Source: Anaerolineales bacterium (GTDB taxonomy: Bacteria > Chloroflexota > Anaerolineae > Anaerolineales > Villigracilaceae). From it: a DNA stretch of 64,000 nt. The stretch's first letter is position 1. Every line of letters starts with the position of its first letter. This document shows positions 6,678-14,850 of this stretch, one piece after another. The DNA lies in assembly GCA_016789305.1 (NCBI GenBank), contig JAEURJ010000013.1:496001-560000 (forward strand), in the 5' to 3' direction. Both the position numbers and the translations under genes were made by a program. The notes under the pieces are model-generated. The model was not told the origin of the DNA, ran no database searches, and worked only from the letters and a program-made list of their open reading frames with translations.

Positions 6678-8114
6678 TTATTGATTCCTTAGGTATTCAT
6701 CGATTGTCTTCGCGGCATTTCGTCCCGCCACCATGGCCGTTACCACCAGGTCGGGTCCCGTCACACAATCTCCACCGGAGAATACACCGGGCCGCGACGT
6801 GCTTCCCGATCTTTTGTCCGCCTTGATCAATCCGTAATTGTGCACTTCCAGATTGGGTGTGGTCTCTCCGAGGATCGGGTCTGGCCAATACCCAAGCGCA
6901 AGAATCGCGGTATCGCAGGCCACGCTGAAGTTCGAGCCTTCCACGGGCACGGGCTTGCGCCGGCCTTTCGCATCGGGTTCACCGAGTTTCATTTCAATGC
7001 ATTCCACAGCGGCGAGTTTCCCGTCTGCACCGGCGATGAACTTTACCGGCTGGGTCAGGAAACGGTACTTCGCCCCTTCCTCTCGCGCCATCTTGCGATC
7101 CTTCTTGCCACCAGGCATCTCATGTTCGGTGCGTCTATAAAGACAAGTCACATCCTTCGCGCCGAGTCGTAGTGCCGTGCGCAGACAATCGGATGCCGTA
7201 TCTCCGCCGCCGATCACCACCACGCGGCTGCCCAACTGCAGCGGCTTCTTCATATCTTCGGGCAGCAGTTCGCGCGCTACATTTCCGCGGATCAAAAAGT
7301 CTGTCGCTTCAAACACGCCGGGCAGATCCGTGCCGGGCGCGTCTTCCATCTTCGCATCCACTTCAGACCCTACGCCGATGAACACCGCCTCGAAGCCCTC
7401 GCCAAACAGGCTGTCGATACTGCGATCTTTTCCGATATGGGTGTTGGGTACGAACGTCACGCCTGCGCGTTCGTACTCCTCCCACTTTTCGCTCCAAACA
7501 TCTTTTGGTAATTTGAAATTTGGGATGCCGTACACCAGCAATCCGCCGGGTCCCGGTTTGGATTCAAATACAGTGACTTCATATCCCATGCGGATCAACT
7601 GCTCAGCGCAGCCCAACCCTGCCGGCCCCGCACCAATGACCGCAACCCGCTTCCCATTCGACGGGGCGGTTGGGATCTCGTAGCCGGTATTCTCCCGCTG
7701 ATAGTCCACGGCAAATGCTTCCAATTCACCGGTCAATACCGGTTGATGATGCTTATTCAAGACGCACGACCCCTGGCACAACACTTCATGCGGACATACG
7801 CGTCCGCATACTTCGGGCAATGAACTTGTCAGATGGTAGATCTCTGCGGCTTCATTGAAACGCCCCTGCTCGATCAACCACATCGCAGAAGGAATATCGT
7901 TATGCGGTGGGCACGCCACCATGCACGGTGCCGGGTCAGGGCAGTGGATACAGCGCGCCGCCTCCATCTTTGCCCGTTCCGCATCGAACGGAATGACAAC
8001 GGCTTCGAAGTCACAGGTGCGCGCCGGTGCGGGGCGCAGGTCCAGATCAAGGAACGGACGGTTGGCCCTGTCCTTGCGGTCAATATCCAAAAATTCACTT
8101 GGCACAATCTGCAT
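6678..8114 (-). CDS. GltD/NfnB-type NADPH-dependent FAD/Fe-S oxidoreductase, stand-alone
   Basis: A 478-residue cytoplasmic flavoprotein of the glutamate-synthase small-subunit family. GGAGG seven bases before the second ATG fixes the start at 8114. N-terminal Cys clusters CIHCPDPAPCMVAC (55-68) and CGRVCPHEVLCQGSC (103-117) bind two [4Fe-4S]. FAD and NAD(P)H Rossmann motifs follow at GAGPAGLGCAEQL (about 161) and VIGGGDTASDCLRTAL. The C-terminal FAD contact is GGDCVTGPDLVVTAM. The family passes electrons between NAD(P)H and a partner: GltB in glutamate synthase, or NfnA in ferredoxin:NADP transhydrogenase. No gltB or nfnA is visible here, so the partner is unknown. The two aldehyde ferredoxin oxidoreductases nearby raise the possibility of ferredoxin-linked chemistry. 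Confidence 0.9.
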   Translation of the reverse strand: MQIVPSEFLDIDRKDRANRPFLDLDLRPAPARTCDFEAVVIPFDAERAKMEAARCIHCPDPAPCMVACPPHNDIPSAMWLIEQGRFNEAAEIYHLTSSLPEVCGRVCPHEVLCQGSCVLNKHHQPVLTGELEAFAVDYQRENTGYEIPTAPSNGKRVAVIGAGPAGLGCAEQLIRMGYEVTVFESKPGPGGLLVYGIPNFKLPKDVWSEKWEEYERAGVTFVPNTHIGKDRSIDSLFGEGFEAVFIGVGSEVDAKMEDAPGTDLPGVFEATDFLIRGNVARELLPEDMKKPLQLGSRVVVIGGGDTASDCLRTALRLGAKDVTCLYRRTEHEMPGGKKDRKMAREEGAKYRFLTQPVKFIAGADGKLAAVECIEMKLGEPDAKGRRKPVPVEGSNFSVACDTAILALGYWPDPILGETTPNLEVHNYGLIKADKRSGSTSRPGVFSGGDCVTGPDLVVTAMVAGRNAAKTIDEYLRNQ

Positions 8115-8401
8115 TGATAAACCTCCGCGAGACATTCTGGAGTCGGACAGCTACGTACCACAAAGTGACATGATGTCCGTGTTCCTGACCTTGCACTACC
8201 TTCTCTATGATGATACCCAACACCCTGTCAACCACTCAAGTTTTATTGTCACCAATGTGGACGACAATCGTCACATTTTGGTTTCGCCCTCCCCCATCCC
8301 GCCTGAACCTGTATCACCCGTATGTCGCCTTGCTTTTCAAATATCGGTATGCAATAATATTTCGTGTTGTCGTGCCCAACCTTATTGTTATGGAGAACTT
8401 T

Positions 8402-9502
8402 ATGAGAAACAAACTTTATCCGACCCTTGCCTCCTATATGCTGATCCTTGCCATGCTCGCCTGCACCATGCCCAGTGCGGGTCCCAGTCCGGATGATCTC
8501 GTCGCCACCATCACTGCGCAGGCGCTTGCGCTGGAATCCGTTGCCAGTGAAACGCCGGACCCGCTCGGCACCTACTTCCCAACTACAACACTTGGAACGG
8601 CCGTCAACACGCCACTTGTGGTGAGCACGGCAGCCCCGGTCAACACACAACCGCCCCAGCCTGCCGGCCCGAGCACGCCTTCCAAGCCGAAAGACTTTGA
8701 CGCCAAAGGCTCCGGCACCACCATTACCTTCAACTGGACGGATAAATCCACGGACGAGAACGGCTTCCGCATTTATCAGGAGGGAGTCAATGCCCCGGTC
8801 GTTTCCGTGGATGCGCATCCTTCCACGGGAGGCATGACCTACACCTGGTCGAACCTTTCCTGTGCGTTTAGCGGAAAGTTCTATATCCGTGCATATAACG
8901 ATCAGGGGGAGTCGGAGAAAAGTAACACCAATGAATCCGCCACAATCCCATGTCAGCCTTCCAACCTGATTGGAACCGGTCAGAGCAATACGATCAGCTT
9001 TAATTGGGGCGTTTCCAACGGGCATAATGAAACCGGCTTTCGCATCTATCAGCAGGGAGTTTCCCAACCTGTTGGCACCCGCGATCGCAACAAAGGTTCG
9101 GGCGGCACCAACTTCGACCTCACGGGTGTCCTCTGCAATACAGTCGGTACCTACACCGTGGTCGCCTTCAACGGCGCCGGCGAGTCAACGCCCAGCAATG
9201 CGATCCAGGCAGAGAGCGTCCCCTGCGGCCCGAGCAATTTCAGTGTCACCGGTACGACGAAGGAAGTCGTGAGTTACACCTGGACCGACAACGCCACCAG
9301 CGAGACCGGCTATCATGTCTATGTTGATGATGTGCTTTATGCCACACTTCCCTCCAGCTCTCCCATGGAGCTCACCGGCCCCATGGGCAATGACGCCTTC
9401 CAACTCTGCGGTCAGACCCACACCTATTCCGTCACTGCCTTCAACTACGCCGGCGAGTCCACTGTCAGCAACCATGTCGGTGCCACCACGTTGAGTTGTT
9501 AA
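8402..9502 (+). CDS. lipoprotein with three fibronectin type III domains
   Basis: The start at 8402 gives a proper signal peptide with lipobox AMLAC (Cys about residue 21), for 366 residues in total. A Thr/Pro linker (residues about 30-95) leads into three FN3-like repeats. Each has the pattern ITFNW.DKSTDENGFRIYQ..., ending in YT/YSVTAFN.AGES..SN. The repeats are near 96-180, 181-268 and 269-366 and each carries a Cys pair around the linker. The FN3 unit is close to the single copy in the protein at 2304-3140. Extracellular adhesion or glycan contact is likely, with no catalytic domain. A MITE-like palindrome starts four bases after the stop. Confidence 0.85.
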   Translation: MRNKLYPTLASYMLILAMLACTMPSAGPSPDDLVATITAQALALESVASETPDPLGTYFPTTTLGTAVNTPLVVSTAAPVNTQPPQPAGPSTPSKPKDFDAKGSGTTITFNWTDKSTDENGFRIYQEGVNAPVVSVDAHPSTGGMTYTWSNLSCAFSGKFYIRAYNDQGESEKSNTNESATIPCQPSNLIGTGQSNTISFNWGVSNGHNETGFRIYQQGVSQPVGTRDRNKGSGGTNFDLTGVLCNTVGTYTVVAFNGAGESTPSNAIQAESVPCGPSNFSVTGTTKEVVSYTWTDNATSETGYHVYVDDVLYATLPSSSPMELTGPMGNDAFQLCGQTHTYSVTAFNYAGESTVSNHVGATTLSC

Positions 9503-9505
9503 GTA

Positions 9506-9621
9506 GCATGTTGTTGCGACGAGCCTCAAACGGAGAGTGAGGCTTTGGTGTTCGCGGCGACGCAATCTCCAACGTGGCATGGAGATTGCGTCGGGAAAAG
9601 TATGCCCTCGCAACGACATGC
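9506..9621. repeat. MITE-like nested palindromic repeat (116 bp)
   Basis: Outer arms GCATGTTGTTGCGA (9506-9519) and TCGCAACGACATGC (9608-9621) pair with one mismatch. Inside are a 7-bp hairpin AGCCTCA/TGAGGCT near 9522-9544 and a perfect 13-bp stem CGACGCAATCTCC/GGAGATTGCGTCG (9558-9570, 9581-9593). The composition matches a type of dispersed repeat with TTGCGA...GCAATCTCC...GGAGATTGC...CGCAA that I recall from several bacterial genomes; that recollection needs a search. Confidence 0.7.
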
Positions 9622-9649
9622 ATTGGCAGGTTAATAAACTATGGAGTGA

Positions 9650-9958
9650 GATCCCATCGTCGGCCAAAGTCAGGATGGTCAGTTCTGGGCAGTGGAAGTC
9701 TCTCCCGGTGTAATTGGCTAAATCACCAAGTCTGAAAAATATAGTCGCATCACCGGGGACTGTGGCGATGTTCCCACACTCACCGATCCTGAACCTCCCG
9801 AAGTTGCACCTTCCCCCACGAAATATCTTGGTGACCCGGCCAGCCCCACCGCTGCGTGTTCTGACGGTGTGGATAATGATGGAGATGGTCTCTTCGATTA
9901 CAACCCGTTCGGCTCTGGCGACCCCGGCTGTTCCACAGCGGATGACAACAGCGAGTAA
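9650..9958 (+). pseudogene. remnant of an SH3-like / DGVDNDGDG-tail surface protein
   Basis: One frame reads DPIVGQSQDGQFWAVEVS then GVIG, hits a TAA at 9719-9721, and continues in the same frame as ITKSEKYSRITGDCGD to a TAA at 9956-9958. The first part resembles the end of a bacterial SH3 domain. The second ends in CSDGVDNDGDGLFD...GDPGC...DDNSE, a calcium-loop-like tail common in secreted bacterial proteins. There is no start codon after the internal stop and the 5' part is missing. It is therefore a decayed fragment, lying directly beyond the nested palindromic repeat. A strong terminator follows. Confidence 0.65.
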
Positions 9959-9966
9959 ACTTCTAC

Positions 9967-10008
9967 ATAAAAAGGAGCGAAGTCTATGCAGACCTCGCTC
10001 CTTTTTAT
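9967..10008. terminator. bidirectional intrinsic terminator
   Basis: A 13-bp perfect stem, ATAAAAAGGAGCG with CGCTCCTTTTTAT, gives an A tract on one side and a T tract on the other. It serves the remnant on the plus strand and the aldo/keto reductase on the minus strand. Confidence 0.85.
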
Positions 10009-10032
10009 GTTTATGATCTGTTGGATGGCATA

Positions 10033-10890
10033 TTAAACGAACAGCGGCTCCATCTTAAGTCGCTCAGTCAATGTATTCATCTGTTCTTCGGTGGGGCGCT
10101 TCTCGAATCGATGGGCAGCATCCAATGTGCGCGGCAGGATATTGATATCTCCTGCGGTATTCAGGAAGACTTGCTCATTTCCCAATATCCAATGCACTGC
10201 CAGATCAATATCCGCCTGTTCCTCCAGCGGACGATACCAGGTGGTTCGCGTCTGCTCCATGTTGTTCCACGGGGAATGGGTAATGCCCTTGATCGTTTGC
10301 ATTGCCACATTCTTTTGCCTGCATACTTCGCTTAACTTGTTAAAGCCCTTTGCATAGCGCGGGTTCTGCATCATCACGTGATTGTAGGGGAGCAACACCG
10401 CATCGAAATCGAATTGTTCCAACGAACGCAAATGGAATTCAGGGACAGGCACGCCGTGTCCGGTCACGCCGATGAAGCGCGTCAATCCCTCCGCCCGCGC
10501 CTGGGTCACTGCTTCGATCACACCGCCCGCACCGAAGGCGGTCTGCCATTCATCCTCTTCATGCAAGGCGTGTAACTGAATCATATCCACCTGGTCCACG
10601 TGCAGCCGTTCCAGGGAGCGGCGGATGGAATCGTATGCAGCCTGTTTCGTGCGTTCCTCCGTTTTTGTCGCGAGGAAGAACGGTCTGCCATTGCGGCGGA
10701 TCCAATCTCCCAGCAGCCGCTCGGATTGTCCGTAACTTGCCGCTGTGTCGACATGATTGATTCCATTTTGTAAAACAAGTTCCATCGTCGCATCCACGTC
10801 TTTTTGCGGTGTTTCCCAAAAGGCCGCCGCCCCAAAGATGGTTCGTGTGCTTTGATGTCCGGTTCGTCCAAAGGATAGAATGGGGATCAT
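10033..10890 (-). CDS. aldo/keto reductase family oxidoreductase
   Basis: A 285-residue TIM-barrel NADPH-dependent reductase. The frame is open much further upstream, but that part is antisense to the neighbouring gene. The ATG at 10890 (MIPILSFGRTG) has AAGGAA upstream and matches family starts. Catalytic features are INHVDTAASYGQSE (Asp and Tyr of the tetrad), FFLATKTEER (Lys), and DMIQLHAL, where His follows the usual strand. The cofactor-binding end is shorter than in classical AKRs, typical of the group found in anaerobes. It is divergent from the aldehyde ferredoxin oxidoreductase at 11152, consistent with aldehyde handling. Substrate unknown. Confidence 0.85.
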   Translation of the reverse strand: MIPILSFGRTGHQSTRTIFGAAAFWETPQKDVDATMELVLQNGINHVDTAASYGQSERLLGDWIRRNGRPFFLATKTEERTKQAAYDSIRRSLERLHVDQVDMIQLHALHEEDEWQTAFGAGGVIEAVTQARAEGLTRFIGVTGHGVPVPEFHLRSLEQFDFDAVLLPYNHVMMQNPRYAKGFNKLSEVCRQKNVAMQTIKGITHSPWNNMEQTRTTWYRPLEEQADIDLAVHWILGNEQVFLNTAGDINILPRTLDAAHRFEKRPTEEQMNTLTERLKMEPLFV

Positions 10891-11073
10891 GATGTGGTTC
10901 CTTTCCTTGCTGAGGATACTGCCAAAAAAGCCTGGAGACAAGACCTGCTTTTGAAACCGCATCCGCCGTCGAATGGGAAGGAGACGCTGCTCTCTGTGTA
11001 GGAAAAACTTAATCGAGTGAAACACCCTGTCACTTTCGGAAATCCTTTGTTGTGTTAACTTCAGCGCGCTTGT

Positions 11074-11079
11074 TATAAT
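11074..11079 (+). promoter_or_regulatory. candidate -10 box for the 11152 gene
   Basis: A perfect TATAAT lies 73 bp upstream of the ATG, inside TTGTTATAATCCC. No convincing -35 at 17 bases was found. GGAGG precedes the ATG. Confidence 0.4.
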
Positions 11080-11151
11080 CCCATCACAACAAGGGACTCT
11101 GACGGTTCTTAAAATCTTTAGGGTCTGATCATTCAACTTTCGGAGGAACTC

Positions 11152-13044
11152 ATGCCCAACGGTTACAACGGAAAGATCCTGCATGTGGATTTGACGAATG
11201 GTTCGCTCACGGTCGAGGAGCCGAACGAAGCCTTCTATCGCAAGTATCTGGGCGGCAGTGCGATGGGGATGTACTACATCCTGCGTGACATGCCCAAGGG
11301 TGCCAACCCGCTTGGCCCCGAGAATGTGCTCACTCTCTTTACCGGTGTCACCACTGGCGCGGCCATCTCCGGTCAAAGTCGTTTGAACGCCAATGCCAAA
11401 TCGCCGATCAGCGGCGGCATTGGTGATTCGCAAAGCGGCGGTTTCTTCCCCGCAGAATTGAAGTTTGCAGGCTTTGACGGGATTGTGATTAAAGGAAAGG
11501 CTTCCAAGCCGACTTACCTTGCGATCATCGAGGGAAAGCCTGAGCTGCGCGACGCTTCGCACTTAATGGGCAGGTTGACCGGTGAAGTCGATGACATTAT
11601 CCACGCTGAGGTGGACCCGAAGGCCGAAATCCTGCAGCACGGCATTGGCGCGGAGAATGGTGTGTTGTTCTCTTCATTATGTTCCATGTCTAACCGTCAT
11701 AATGGACGTACGGGTATGGGACTCGTCATGGCCTCCAAGAATTTGAAAGCAGTCGTTGTGCGCGGAAAAAAGAAAGTGAACGTCGCCGATCCCAAAGCGT
11801 TAACTGCGTTGAATCGCATTGGTCCCAAAGCCATCCCCGAGAACGGGGATATGGACGGTCTTGCAAAGCATGGCACGGCAGTGATCGTGCTCTTCAATAA
11901 CACAATCGGCACGCTGCCAGGCCGCAACTACAACGAAGGTCAGTTTGAAAACTGTGAGCCGATCAGCGGCGAGAAGATGACTGAGACCATTTTGAAGGAA
12001 CGTGATACGTGTTATGCCTGCGTGGTCAAATGCAAGCGTGTTGTCGAGGTCAAGGAAGGCCCGCATAAAGTTGACCCGCGCTATGGCGGCCCTGAATATG
12101 AAACACTCGGCACCTTCGGCTCGTATTGTGGCATCGATGATCTTGCCGCGATCTCCCTTGCGAATCAGATCTGTAACGAATATGCTGTTGATTCCATTGC
12201 GGCTGGCGCGACCATTTCATTCGCAATGGAGTGCTACGAAAAAGGCGTCATTACAAAAGAACAAACGGCGGGTCTCGATCTCAAGTTCGGCAATGTCGAT
12301 GCAATGCTCAAAGCTTTGAACATGATGGTCAAAGGTGAAGGTGAGTTTGGTAAAACTCTTGGCATGGGCTCCGAACGTGCCGCCGCGAAATGGGGCAAGG
12401 GTTCGGATGAATTCCTCACCACCGTCAAAGGTGCCGAGGCTCCCGCACACATGCCGCAGGCCAAACGCTCGCTCGCGGTCATCTATGCGATCAATCCCTT
12501 TGGCGCAGATCATCAATCTAGCGAGCACGATCCATATTACGAAGAAGGTGTCGGCGATTTCAACCTCGACCGCCTCAAACAAATTGGACTTGGTTCGCCC
12601 CAACCGGCCTATTCGCTCACGGAGGAAAAAGTCCGCTTCGCCTACGAGACCGAAGTCTTCTACTCGATGTTGGATTCTGCCGAGCTCTGTCAGTTCGTCT
12701 ACGGCCCAACGTGGACTCTTTACGATGGCAGGGATACAGTCAACATGATGAATGCCGTCACCGGTTGGGACTTAACTCTTGAAGAGTTGATGACCGTGGG
12801 CCGCCGTCGCTTGAGTCTCTTCCGCGCTTTCAATGCCCGTGAGGGATTGGGTCGCAAGGATGACCGCCTGCCAAAGAAATTCTACAAGGCCTTGCAGGGG
12901 ACCGGGCCTACAGCAGGTTTCGCTCTGACTCACCAGGAAGTTGATACAGCCATCGATCATTACTACAAGCTGGCAGGTCTTAACGCGGATGGCGCTCCCA
13001 CCCGCGAGACCCTCGAAGCACTTGATCTCGCCTGGGCTGCGTAA
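11152..13044 (+). CDS. aor: aldehyde ferredoxin oxidoreductase (tungsten/molybdenum-pterin)
   Basis: This 630-residue protein has the usual AOR length. It oxidises aldehydes to carboxylates with ferredoxin as acceptor, using a bis-pterin W or Mo cofactor and one [4Fe-4S] cluster. The N-terminal pterin domain shows YNGKILHVDLTNG, then KYLGGSAMGMYY, then NANAKSPISGG. Cluster ligands are C287, C290 and C294 (CYACVVKC) and C513 (DSAELCQF). KNLKAVVVRG at about 196 is also typical. CGGAGGAAC precedes the ATG. It is followed by an intrinsic terminator, so it is monocistronic. Neighbours include an aldo/keto reductase, an aldehyde dehydrogenase and aminotransferases, which fits amino-acid fermentation through aldehydes. 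Tungsten rather than molybdenum is family inference. Confidence 0.92.
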   Translation: MPNGYNGKILHVDLTNGSLTVEEPNEAFYRKYLGGSAMGMYYILRDMPKGANPLGPENVLTLFTGVTTGAAISGQSRLNANAKSPISGGIGDSQSGGFFPAELKFAGFDGIVIKGKASKPTYLAIIEGKPELRDASHLMGRLTGEVDDIIHAEVDPKAEILQHGIGAENGVLFSSLCSMSNRHNGRTGMGLVMASKNLKAVVVRGKKKVNVADPKALTALNRIGPKAIPENGDMDGLAKHGTAVIVLFNNTIGTLPGRNYNEGQFENCEPISGEKMTETILKERDTCYACVVKCKRVVEVKEGPHKVDPRYGGPEYETLGTFGSYCGIDDLAAISLANQICNEYAVDSIAAGATISFAMECYEKGVITKEQTAGLDLKFGNVDAMLKALNMMVKGEGEFGKTLGMGSERAAAKWGKGSDEFLTTVKGAEAPAHMPQAKRSLAVIYAINPFGADHQSSEHDPYYEEGVGDFNLDRLKQIGLGSPQPAYSLTEEKVRFAYETEVFYSMLDSAELCQFVYGPTWTLYDGRDTVNMMNAVTGWDLTLEELMTVGRRRLSLFRAFNAREGLGRKDDRLPKKFYKALQGTGPTAGFALTHQEVDTAIDHYYKLAGLNADGAPTRETLEALDLAWAA

Positions 13045-13054
13045 CGAAATAAAA

Positions 13055-13085
13055 GAAGGTAGTGCTTTTCGCACTACCTTCTTGG
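13055..13085 (+). terminator. intrinsic terminator of the AOR gene
   Basis: Arms GAAGGTAGTGC and GCACTACCTTC (11 bp, perfect) around TTTTC, followed by TTGG, start 11 bases after the AOR stop. The T tract is weak. Confidence 0.75.
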
Positions 13086-13098
13086 TTTGCATTGGCCT

Positions 13099-13129
13099 GC
13101 TCTGTTGGGGGCTTAGCCCCAAACAGAGC
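13099..13129 (-). repeat. GCTCTGTT palindrome at the 3' end of the aldehyde dehydrogenase gene
   Basis: Fifteen-base arms, 13099-13113 and 13115-13129 (GCTCTGTTGGGGGCT with AGCCCCAAACAGAGC), pair with one mismatch. No T tract follows on either strand. It could end the minus-strand transcript with help from Rho, or be a dispersed palindrome; a GC-rich GGGGGCT segment also occurs near 5920. Confidence 0.5.
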
Positions 13130-13142
13130 AAAGGAGTAGCCA

Positions 13143-14723
13143 TTATTTATTGATCGTCACTGGCTCCGAATTGACAGTCGAAGAAGAACTTGTGACCTTG
13201 TTCTTTCTAAAGAAGAATTGCGAGAAGGTCTCCCATTTTTGGCGCAGGGTTGTGCCGTATAGCACACCCATGATGGCAGTGGCAAGATTGTAGTGACCCA
13301 TCTCACGCAGCACGGTAGCGACATCCATTTTAATAGGTGCGCCGCCGATGGCAAAACTGTAAGGGCGGGTGAACTGCATCAACCCTTCCTTGCCATGCGT
13401 ACGGCCGAAGCCTGAGTCTTTGGTGCCGCCGAACGGAAGCATGGGCACACCGAATTGCGCGATACTGTCGTTGATGATGATCGAACCTGCTTCAATACGG
13501 TCTGCGACACGCTTGGCATGTTTGATGTCCATACTCCACACGGATGCGCCCAGGCCATAGGCATTATCGTTCGTCAAGCGGATCGCTTCCTCTTCATCCC
13601 GCACCTTTACAATAGGCATGATCGGACCAAAGGTTTCGTCGCGCATGAGCTTCATGTTGTGATTCACATCCACGATCACGATCGGATCATAGAACAAGCC
13701 TTCGTTCTTTCCGCCGGCCAGCACGCGTGCACCCTTGTCCAGTGCATCCTGCAAATGATCGTCGATGATCTTCACCTGGCGCGGGTCTGTAATGGGGCCC
13801 ATGAAGTAGGGACTGTTCGGTTCGGTGGAATAGCCGCTCTTTAGCTCTTGCGCCTGTCGCACGGCGAGACGCACGAATTCATCGTATTTTGATTCGATCA
13901 CGTACACGCGTTCCACTGACATGCAGGTTTGGCCGGTATTGAAGAAGGCACCCCACGCTCCCCAACGGGCAGCGGCTTCAAGATTGGCATCTTCGAGGAC
14001 GATCATCGCATCCTTGCCGCCCAATTCCAGCGCGACTGGCGTCAACGTCTCTGCGGCGGCTTGCATGATCTTCTTGCCGGTGGCGGTCGAGCCGGTCATA
14101 AAGATATAATCCGGTTTGCTATCCACCAGCGCTGCGCCTGTGCGTCCATCGCCGTGAACGACGCGGACAAACGATGCAAGCTCGGGAACTTTCTTGAACA
14201 GTCCTTCGATCAGTACACCCGTGGCTGCGGTGACTTCGGATGGTTTCAACACCACGGTGTTGCCTGCAAGTAAAGCGGCGATCATTGGCGGCAGGGACAG
14301 GGTCAACGGGTAGTTCCACGGAGAAATGATCCCGACCACTCCGTGAGGGCGATTCTCCACATAGCATCGCTTGAACAAGTACAGGCCGGAATGGACGCGT
14401 TTTCGCTTCAGCCATTTCTCTGCATTCCAGCGGTACTGAACGAGCATGTCCACGGCGACGAAGAGTTCAAGCAATCCATCCTGACGACTCTTGCCGCAAT
14501 CCTGATTGAGAACGTTGGAGATATTGTCGCGCTCTTCGATCAATACCTGTTGGAATTTGTGCAGGATGTGGGCTCGTTCTTTGATGGATTTACCGCTCCA
14601 TTTGGGAAAGGCTTTTCTCATCTCTTGTACAGCGGCCTTGACCTCATCCGGCGTTGCGATCTTTACCTCGCCAAACTGAACGCCTGTTGCCGGGTTGATA
14701 AATTTTAGTGTTTCACTGCTCAT
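13143..14723 (-). CDS. NAD(P)-dependent aldehyde dehydrogenase with C-terminal extension
   Basis: A 526-residue member of the aldehyde dehydrogenase superfamily, oxidising an aldehyde to its acid. AAGGAGT precedes the ATG. Active-site residues are all visible: N137 in SPWNYP, K160 in VVLKPSE, E233 in LELGGKD and the nucleophile C267 in NTGQTC. E/F motifs (ETFGPIMPI) and PFGGTKDSGFGR follow. About 60 residues beyond the usual end (YNLATAIMGVLYGTTLRQKWETF) look amphipathic, as in membrane-associated fatty or aromatic aldehyde dehydrogenases. It is divergent from a class III aminotransferase at 14851. The pair could convert an amine to an acid, succinate semialdehyde being one possible intermediate. 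Confidence 0.9.
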   Translation of the reverse strand: MSSETLKFINPATGVQFGEVKIATPDEVKAAVQEMRKAFPKWSGKSIKERAHILHKFQQVLIEERDNISNVLNQDCGKSRQDGLLELFVAVDMLVQYRWNAEKWLKRKRVHSGLYLFKRCYVENRPHGVVGIISPWNYPLTLSLPPMIAALLAGNTVVLKPSEVTAATGVLIEGLFKKVPELASFVRVVHGDGRTGAALVDSKPDYIFMTGSTATGKKIMQAAAETLTPVALELGGKDAMIVLEDANLEAAARWGAWGAFFNTGQTCMSVERVYVIESKYDEFVRLAVRQAQELKSGYSTEPNSPYFMGPITDPRQVKIIDDHLQDALDKGARVLAGGKNEGLFYDPIVIVDVNHNMKLMRDETFGPIMPIVKVRDEEEAIRLTNDNAYGLGASVWSMDIKHAKRVADRIEAGSIIINDSIAQFGVPMLPFGGTKDSGFGRTHGKEGLMQFTRPYSFAIGGAPIKMDVATVLREMGHYNLATAIMGVLYGTTLRQKWETFSQFFFRKNKVTSSSSTVNSEPVTINK

Positions 14724-14850
14724 GCGAACTCCTTGGGCGAACGGAATTATTATGATAATTCAGAAGCACGCCGATTATAAGCGCTAACAACAAGGCACGA
14801 AAGTCGTTTTATCTTCATTTCACATCCTCAGAACAGATCAGGAAAAGAAC

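Noticed and set aside
9714..10016. 100-codon plus-strand frame after the FN3 lipoprotein
   Set aside because: Its product is low-complexity and non-conserved; the real coding trace here is in another frame, the SH3/DGVDNDGDG remnant.
10891..11562. N-terminal extension of the aldo/keto reductase frame by more than 220 residues
   Set aside because: It lies antisense to the start of the AOR gene, shows no family similarity, and the ATG at 10890 has a ribosome site and matches normal AKR starts.
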